Assembly: GCF_031143425.1 (NCBI RefSeq)
Contig: NC_090438.1
Location: forward strand, 757,047,823 to 757,111,822
Direction: 5' to 3'
Length of the DNA: 64,000 bases
Source: Pleurodeles waltl
Taxonomy: Eukaryota > Chordata > Amphibia > Caudata > Salamandridae
Shown here: positions 58,498-64,000 of the stretch, in pieces
How positions within the stretch are numbered: the stretch's first letter is position 1
How the letters are laid out: every line of letters starts with the position of its first letter
Program-made: the position numbers and the translations under genes
The notes under the pieces: model-generated
The model's database searches: none
What the model was told of the DNA's origin: nothing
The model's input: only the letters and a program-made list of their open reading frames with translations

Positions 58498-59351
58498 CTG
58501 AAGTACTGGGTTTTTCAGAACCCAGTGGTGCCAGGGAACACACCCTAAGACTTCGAGTCCTTCCTGTTTCAGACTACAGAAACACAGAGTCTTCTTGGTG
58601 AAGTCAAAGATCTTGTTTATTGGCTGCAGCCAGTAACAGGTATCCTAGAAGTACAACACGGTGTATATTCTCAGGAGACTGCTCCTCTTGCAAAGCTAAC
58701 CTTCTCTTTTATACAAAATATTATGCTTTAGGCAAACATTCCTTATTTTACAGTTGACCATTCACATATTTTCACTACAAAGAAATAGCAGGTTTATGAT
58801 GACAAGCCCATATTCCAGTTTGTCCAGCCCTCAATCAATTACCCGGCAAGGCTTAGTACTTTCATCAGATATCGACGGACCCCCAATATAAACGGGCACC
58901 TCCTCCTTGTAAAGCAAGTCATAAAGAAAGAAACAGGGACAGGTGCGTGTAAGATTAGGCATGGTTTGTGTGTGATGAAAGGTTTTATGATGTGTTGTGC
59001 CTTGATACTAATCTCATTCGGCCACTGGGAAAGAAACTGGCCGAACAGGTTTGGCTTCAGGCAGTGGAGTCAGCTTGCCCAGGTCACAGAGGAGTCAGCA
59101 AAGATGTACGTGTCCTTCAGACTCGTTTTCAGCATTAGACATTGGCCTATGTGAGGGCAATCATAAAATGGCTGTCGTTTAAATGGAACACGAGGGTTCA
59201 GGACGGAAACTCTGATATTCGGGTGATTTTGTCACCCAAATATGAATACAATGCTTGTGCATACTATTCTAATAATTCCCGGTCTGCTGATACCAAAATC
59301 GTTGTGATACGACGACGTTTATAACACGGGTCCAGAATTTTCAGTACCACA
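58498..59351 (-). mobile_element. LTR-type repeat, family A, copy 2
   Basis: Reverse-orientation counterpart of 251-1126, with the complete run of shared words from CAGTACTGGG-type 3' end to TGTGGT at its 5' edge (59346-59351 on plus is ACCACA). It abuts the truncated LTR at 58497, so one of the two inserted into, or recombined with, the other. Similarity to copy 1 is clear but with many differences, which points to an old family. Confidence 0.7.
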
Positions 59352-59569
59352 ACTGCAACAGGGAACCATTTCCTTACAAAGGTACACTTCCCAGTCCTCA
59401 TTGTGGGTGGGCCACAGGGCCACAAACCAAAGTCCAAGGCCCCACTTGTCACCTGCAGCAACCTGGAGAGAACACTGCAGGGACATCAGTTGGAAAATAG
59501 GCAGGCCCCTCCGGGGGACGGGGAACGGGGGGGGGGGCACCTCAGCCAGCAGATGAAACAAGACCACTG

Positions 59570-60256
59570 GATCTAGAGGGGGCAACATGTCCATTGTTTG
59601 CTCCTGGGGAGTGCAAGGCCACAGTCTATCAAGTGGGTGACTTGCCCACATGCTCTGGAGGGGGCAACATGACCTATGCTTGGTCCAGGGGAGTGCAAGG
59701 CCACAGTCTCTCAAGTGTGTGTCTTGCCCACTGGTTCTGGAGGGGGCATTGTGCCCTGTGTTCCTGATCCTGGGGAGGCTGGGGTTGGTGGGTATCTTAC
59801 CCACTGGTTCTGGAGGGGGCATTGTGCCCTGTGCTCTTGATCTGGGGAGGCTGGGGTTGGTGGGTGTCTTACCCACTGGTTCTGGAGGGGGCATTGTGCC
59901 CTGTGCACTTGATCCTGGGAGGCTGGGGTTGGTGGGTATCTTACCCACTTGTTATGGAGGGGGCATCGTGCCCTGTGCTCTTGATCTGGGGAGGCTGGGT
60001 TTGGTGGGTGTCTTGCCCACTGGTTCTGGAGGGAGCATCGTGCCCTGTGTACCTGATCCTGGGGAGGATGGGGTTGGTGGGTGTCTTACCTACTGGTTCT
60101 GGAGGGGGTATTGTGCCTTGTGCTCTTGATCCTGTGGAGGTTGGGGTTGGTGGGTGTCTTACCCACTGGTTCTGGAGGGAGCATCGTGCCCTGTGTACCT
60201 GATCCTGGGGAGGCTGGGGTTGGTGGGTGTCTTACCCACTGGTTCTGGAGGGGGTA
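59570..60256. repeat. 72-73-bp tandem array
   Basis: The unit starts CTTACCCACTGGTTCTGGAG, contains GTGCCCTGTG and ends GGGGTTGGTGGGTGT. Starts occur at 59796, 59868, 59940, 60012, 60085, 60158 and 60231, preceded by two longer diverged units from about 59570. On the minus strand 72 bp encodes a 24-residue repeat beginning PTNPSLPRSRAQGTM, until 73-bp units break the frame. It lies in the spacer of the Harbinger element. Confidence 0.95.
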
Positions 60257-60329
60257 GGCCGCACAGCAGCCCATGGACACAGGACTACATACCGACCGCC
60301 AGCGGTGACGGCTTCTCAGTGGCGGTAGT

Positions 60330-60715
60330 GGTGGTGCTGCTGCTGCTGGTGGGGGGAGGCTCCAGCCCATCTCCTGCAGCCTTGGACGGCTGCCTAGTGG
60401 TGGTGGTGGTGGTGCTGCTGCTGCTGGGGAAGGCTCCAGCCCATCCCCTGCAGCCTCGGACGGCTGCCCACTGGTGGTGGTGGTGGTGCTGCTGCTGCTG
60501 GTGGGGGGGGGGGGGGGGGTTCCAGACCATTCTCTGCAGCCTCGTACGGCTGCCCACTGGTGGTGGTGCTGCTGCTGGTGGGGGTGGAGGCTCCGGCCCA
60601 TCCCTTGCAGCCTCGGACAGCAGCTCAGTGGTGGTAGTGGTGGTGCTGCTGCTGGTGGTGGGGGGAAGCTCCTTCCCATCCCCTGCAGCCTCGGAGGGCT
60701 GCACAACCATTGGTG
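60330..60715. repeat. GTGGTG/CTGCTG-rich array, about 85-bp unit
   Basis: Five diverged units combine GGCTCCAGCCCATCCCCTGC, AGCCTCGGACGGCTGCC and a GTG/CTG triplet run. One unit carries a run of about 14 Gs near 60508-60521. On the minus strand this gives His/Gln and Thr runs. Confidence 0.9.
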
Positions 60716-61716
60716 GTGGTGAGGGCTCTGTCCTTGCCCGTCCTGGCAGCAGCTGGGGCTGGCTCCTTGCACTTCCTGGCAGCAGCTGAGGCTGGCTCCT
60801 TGACCTTCCGGGGAGCAGCTGAGGCTGGCTCCTTGCACTTCCGGGGAGCAGCTGGGGCTGGCTCCTTGCCCTTTCGGGCAGCAGCTGGGGCTGGCTCCTT
60901 GCCCTTCCAGGCAGCATCTGGGGCTAGCTCCTTGCCCTTCCTGGCAGCAGCTGGGGCTGGCACCCTTTCCTTCAGGCTGCCCTGCCTGGTGCAGGATCCT
61001 TCACCCTCTGCACAGGTGCCTAGAATCCTTTCCCACCACGAGTGGGTGTGGAGACTACTGGGCCAGTGGACTGGGTGACTGAGGTGCTTGCCTGGGCTTT
61101 TGCCACCCTGGCCAGACGTGAAGGACGGGGGGAGGGGGAGGGAAGAGGTCAATGGTGGAGAGGAAAAACTTCTTAGAGACATTAAAGAGGGAAGAGGGAG
61201 AAGGTTTGGGAGTGGTTGTAGGAGGTTTCTGTCTGCTGCTTTGGGTGTAGGTGCATGGGCTGGATGCTGTTGTGAGGTGGATGGCTGTTGGGTGTCTAAG
61301 TGCTTGCGTTTATGTACTTTAGGAGGGGGGACAGACACAGTGGGAGAGAGCACAGGGGATGTGTGCATGGCTGTTGTGGAGGTGTCTGCCAGTGAGGTGT
61401 GTGTTCTGCTAGGTGTGGTGGTGATGTTGGTAGTGGATGAGGATGTACTGCATGCAGACAGAACTGGGAGGGAGGTGGAGGTAGAGGAGGAGGAGTGGGG
61501 ACACAATGGAAATTGTGGATGTTCGTATGTCTGCATCTGGATGATGTTTGTGTGAGTGCCTGTAGGATGATGTGTGGTGCTTGTGTTTGCCTGTGACACT
61601 CTTGTGTGTTGTCTTGTGTGCATGCTTGTCTGCCTGTGTGCTTGGGATAGTTTGGAGTTGATGGGAATGGGATAGGGAAGACGAAGTTGGAGGGGGGTGG
61701 GTGGAAACAGGGACAA
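60625..61716 (-). other. Long open frame over repeats in the Harbinger spacer
   Basis: The 363-codon frame is the longest in the window. Its first two thirds are Ser/Thr/Pro-rich (TSTSLPVLSACSTSSST, TSPVLSPTVSVPPPKVHKRK). Its C-terminal third is the 11-residue KGKEPAPAA repeat, followed by a His/Gln-rich tail. No domain is recognised. It begins just after the stop of the Myb-like gene on the same strand. The neighbouring genuine genes are frameshifted, so an intact frame here may come from the phase-preserving repeats and not from selection. It could also be a degenerate or disordered extension of the Myb-like protein. Confidence 0.35.
60746..60976. repeat. 33-bp minisatellite, seven units
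   Basis: Units start at 60746, 60779, 60812, 60845, 60878, 60911 and 60944, each beginning GCAGCAGCTGGGGCTGGCTC or a close variant. On the minus strand each encodes an 11-residue repeat close to ARKGKEPAPAA, with all seven in the same frame. Confidence 0.95.
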
Positions 61717-61725
61717 TGGCTGCCA

Positions 61726-63244
61726 TCAGAGAGGAGGGCAGAGCCTGGATTGATCTCTGTGGGGCGCCAAGCCAGTGTGAATGCCCTCCAGGAATGCATT
61801 AGTCTGTTGCATCTGGGCTGCCAGCCCCTGCATGACATTCACAATGGTTGACTGCCCTACAGAGATTAATCTCAGGAGGTCAATAGCCTCCTCACTCAGG
61901 GCAGCAGGGCTCACTGGGGCAGGGCCTGAGGTGCCTGGGGAGAAGGAGATGCCCACCCTCCTGGGTGAGCGGGCACGGGCAACTGGATGAGGGAGCGCTG
62001 GTATGGCGGGTGGCAGCTGTACCTGTAGCTGGGGTGGTCACAGAGGTGTCCACTACCACCAGGGAGCTTCCATCAGAGGAGGTATCTGTGTCTGAACTGT
62101 CCCCTCCAGTCTCCGCCGTGGTGCTCCCCTCGCCCTCCATCCCACTGGTGCCTTCAGCGTCAGTGGACTCTGGCTTCTGGCTCCTGTGGGATGCAGCTCC
62201 CTCCATCACTGGTGCCTCTGCTCCTCCGCTGGATGATGCTAATGCACATAAGGACAGGGTGACAAAATTAAAGGGGGGGGAGAGACAAAGGATACACTGT
62301 GTCAATGCCTGCACCAACACCACCATTGGCGTACACACCACTCCCACACACAGGGAACAGCCCTACGAACTATGCATTGCACTACCAGTTATATTGCTAG
62401 CCACCAAGCCATGGGGAGGGGCACACACCGCCAAATGAAGCACACCTGGGACACACAAAGCCCTGGCGAGTGGTGGATGCCTACGAGCTAGGTAGCACGT
62501 TGATCACTTCAGAACCCTGGGAACCATGTGACCTACTCTGCAATGTCAGGCCTTGACTAGGGGCACCCACTGACACACATCCCCCACCAGATACCACCCT
62601 ACCATGCCTAAGTTGTAATGATGGGCACTGTACTCACCCCCCTTGTGGCTGCTGTGATGCCCTCAAGCGCCCATCCAGCTCAGGATAGGCCACCGCCAGT
62701 ATGCGGGTCATCAGGGGGGTCAGGGTTCGATAGGCACCCCTTCCTGGTTGGGAGGCCATCCCAGCTGGGCCTCTGCTGTCTTCCGTACCCAGCATCTCAG
62801 GTCCTCCTACCGTTTCCAATAGTGGGTGCTCCACCTGCCGTAGACCCTAGGGTCTGCACGTCCTCGGCGATGGCACGCCATATTCCTTTCTTTTGATGGG
62901 CGCTGAGCTGCAGAGGAAATACACACAGGAGAATAGTATCAGTCAGACAGTCCTGCCTGTTACACTTTTGGCCCACCATACCCCTTCACATCACCATTTA
63001 CACACACATGGCCCAGCACACAATCTGTACGCCGCCCAGGGGACTTCCACCAACCCCCCCTTACATGAGCCCTTCATACACAACACTCCATGCATTCATG
63101 CCACATGCATCGTGCCCACAGTGTACCCACCTGTTGGTCTGGAGCCCCATACAGCAGTCCGTACTGGGGTAGGACCACATCTACTAGTCTCTCCAACTCC
63201 GCCGAGATGAAGGCAGGGGCCCTTTCCCCAGTCACAGGGGCCAT
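61726..63244 (-). pseudogene. Harbinger Myb/SANT-like DNA-binding protein, three exons, frameshifted
   Basis: Exon 1 (63244-63131): starts MAPVTGERAPAF and has AELERLVDVVLPQYGLLYG and APDQQ, then a GTGGGT donor. Exon 2 (62907-62638): follows a CTGCAG acceptor, starts LSAHQKKGIWRAIAEDVQTLG, then in a second frame VYGRWSTHYWKR, a TAG where Trp belongs, EDLRCWVRKTAEAQLG, and MASQPGRGAYRTLTPLM and ILAVAYPELDGRL, to a GTGAGT donor. Exon 3 (62238-61726): Glu/Ser/Thr-rich, then after a frameshift near 61930 PVSPAALSEEAIDLLRLISVGQSTIV, QGLAAQMQQTNAFLEGI and a stop. The N-terminal SANT-type helices bind transposon ends. Two frameshifts in exon 2, one in exon 3 and one stop mean this copy is dead. Confidence 0.85.
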
Positions 63245-63730
63245 GGTAGGTTCCAGGCACAGGTCACAGCAGCACATGCAGTGTAGGTCCTCTCCTGTTA
63301 AAGGTCAGGTAGCAAGTAAGTGATCAGATATAAAATGGCAGTCACGTCCGTGGCAGTGCATAGTGTCACCGCCGGCGTACATCACCATTGGCCACTGTAC
63401 ATCATAGGGCCCACTGTTAACCAATGAGGAGTTGCACAGCGGTTCCCGACCGCCTCCCGCAACGGCGCACAAAGTCAGCGGAATTACCTCACTTCCACCT
63501 GTCCCTCCACACAGGACACGGGGACTCGATTTTACGGGGCGTAGCAGGCCCTGGATAACAACTCACAGTTAAAATATGGACATACAGGACAAATCCCACT
63601 TACCCATTACAAATTAACATCATGCATTGTACTGCTGTGGCTCCAATGTTCAGTTTGTGACCGGCTCCTCACTCTTTTGTCCCTTAGACTGCTACCGCTG
63701 CGGATGAATAGGACATAGGGACATAACCCC
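63245..63730. promoter_or_regulatory. Divergent intergenic region between Myb-like and nuclease genes
   Basis: The two Harbinger genes start 486 bp apart on opposite strands, so this interval should hold both promoters and 5' UTRs. It contains a short CCGCC-rich part (63365-63385 and 63450-63480), but no clear TATA box for either strand was found. Confidence 0.45.
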
Positions 63731-64000
63731 ATGTACAGACCCCTATTGGACTTGGCAACAATGGAGGACAGGCATATTTTCCTCACCTATAGACTTGACA
63801 AGGCCACAATCAGAGAGCTGTGTGCCCAATTGGAGCCTGACCTGATATCTGCTATCTGTCACCCCACTGGGATCCCCCCCTCTTGTGCAAGTCCCATCTG
63901 TGCTCCATTTCCTGGCAACTGGTTCTTTCCAAGTGACAGTGGGCTTGGCAGCAGGAATGTCAGAGTCAATGTTCTCAATAGTGCTGACCACAGTTTTGTC
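63731..64000 (+). pseudogene. HARBI1-like: HARBI1-like Harbinger nuclease, 5' part, frameshifted
   Basis: It starts MYRPLLDLATMEDRHIFLTYRL (63731), with DKATIRELCAQLEPDLISAI following, the N-terminal helical domain of vertebrate HARBI1-like transposases. An alternative start is the ATG at 63761. A run of seven Cs (63884-63890) holds one base too many: the frame PTGIPP continues correctly only after +1 correction, as LVQVPSVLHFLATGSFQVTVGLAAGMS and MFSIVLTTVL. The DDE catalytic residues lie beyond the window. The gene diverges from the Myb-like gene, the usual Harbinger arrangement. Confidence 0.88.

Larger units (their letters stand above)
55277..64000. mobile_element. Harbinger (PIF) DNA transposon with two genes, interrupted, right side off the window
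   Basis: Segments 55277-55870 and 59352-64000 are separated by two minus-strand LTR repeats (55871-59351). The left segment has CGG-rich inverted words such as GGCGGTAATACCGC and GTGGC...GCCAC near 55277-55380, typical of Harbinger sub-terminal DNA. The right segment has a Myb/SANT-like gene (minus) and a HARBI1-like nuclease (plus), diverging from a shared 490-bp gap. Both proteins are needed for mobility: the nuclease cuts, and the Myb partner aids DNA binding and nuclear import. Frameshifts in both suggest loss of function. The left terminal repeat proper is missing and the right lies outside the window. Confidence 0.8.

Noticed and set aside
55871..59351. One composite LTR insertion with a target-site duplication
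   Set aside because: The bases outside the two edges (AAGGT and ACTGC) do not match, so a single clean insertion of both blocks is not supported.
59319..60202. Several long overlapping open frames on both strands
   Set aside because: The 72-bp array keeps frames open in several phases at once; the repeat explains them.
59570..60976. CRISPR-like array
   Set aside because: Units are contiguous tandem repeats without unique spacers, and the setting is a eukaryotic transposon.
1..64000. tRNA, rRNA, snRNA genes and host exons
   Set aside because: No tRNA A/B box pair, 5S/U-RNA core or host protein domain was recognised on either strand, although a covariance or protein search could still find a diverged one.

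Overview
The window reads as intergenic DNA from a vertebrate with a very large, repeat-packed genome. A salamander or newt is the best fit: DIRS-type tyrosine-recombinase retrotransposons, Penelope-like elements with a hammerhead-like tail, L1-type LINEs, kilobase-sized solo LTRs and two-gene Harbinger transposons all sit nested in one another. I found no exon of an ordinary host gene, no tRNA or rRNA gene and no bacterial-style operon or CRISPR. Nearly every recognisable coding stretch is a transposon pseudogene with frameshifts and stops. The organism is inferred from repeat content, not from a marker gene.

Layout. 1-3345: an LTR-type repeat (251-1126), then a 5'-truncated Penelope-like element whose 3' tail carries a hammerhead-like fold (3225-3268). 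3861-4443: a GC-rich foldback transposon made almost wholly of palindromes. 4905-9662: a decayed L1 with both ORFs. 9663-11195: a long LTR of a TGTTAG family. 11200-17790 (minus): a DIRS element with gag, RT, RNase H and tyrosine recombinase, broken by a G-rich hairpin element (about 11716-12825) and a 137-bp MITE (15182-15318). 17820-19920 (minus): an L1 fragment. 20400-22552: an LTR-like minus-strand repeat ending at a TA/GATA microsatellite.

23124-30573 (plus): the best-preserved DIRS element, with both inverted terminal repeats and an internal complementary region. A 2,178-bp solo LTR (27490-29667) splits its recombinase gene. 30590-31300: a tandem array with a period of about 285 bp. 31850-34950 (minus): a second Penelope-like element with RT, GIY-YIG and a decayed hammerhead-like tail. 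36037-39052: another solo LTR with a target-site duplication, inside an unidentified repeat. 39053-44784 is mostly unassigned, with two candidate MITEs.

44785-50418: two L1 copies lie head to head. 50625-51836 (minus): the 3' end of a third DIRS element. A TGTAGGA-family LTR (51837-55276) cut into it and was itself hit by a 981-bp solo LTR (54099-55079). 55277-64000: a Harbinger transposon with a divergent gene pair, a three-exon Myb/SANT-like gene (minus) and a HARBI1-like nuclease (plus, running off the window). It is split by two minus-strand LTR repeats and carries three tandem arrays (72-bp, about 85-bp and 33-bp units).

How the parts work together: each autonomous family supplied its own mobility proteins, namely RT plus GIY-YIG for Penelope, RT plus recombinase for DIRS, endonuclease plus RT for L1, and DDE nuclease plus Myb partner for Harbinger. 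In these copies the genes are broken, so the window is best read as a stratified insertion record. The features most worth following are the hammerhead-like RNAs, the nested insertion order, the palindromic foldback element, and the Harbinger gene pair with its repeat arrays. I do not see a clearly undescribed system.
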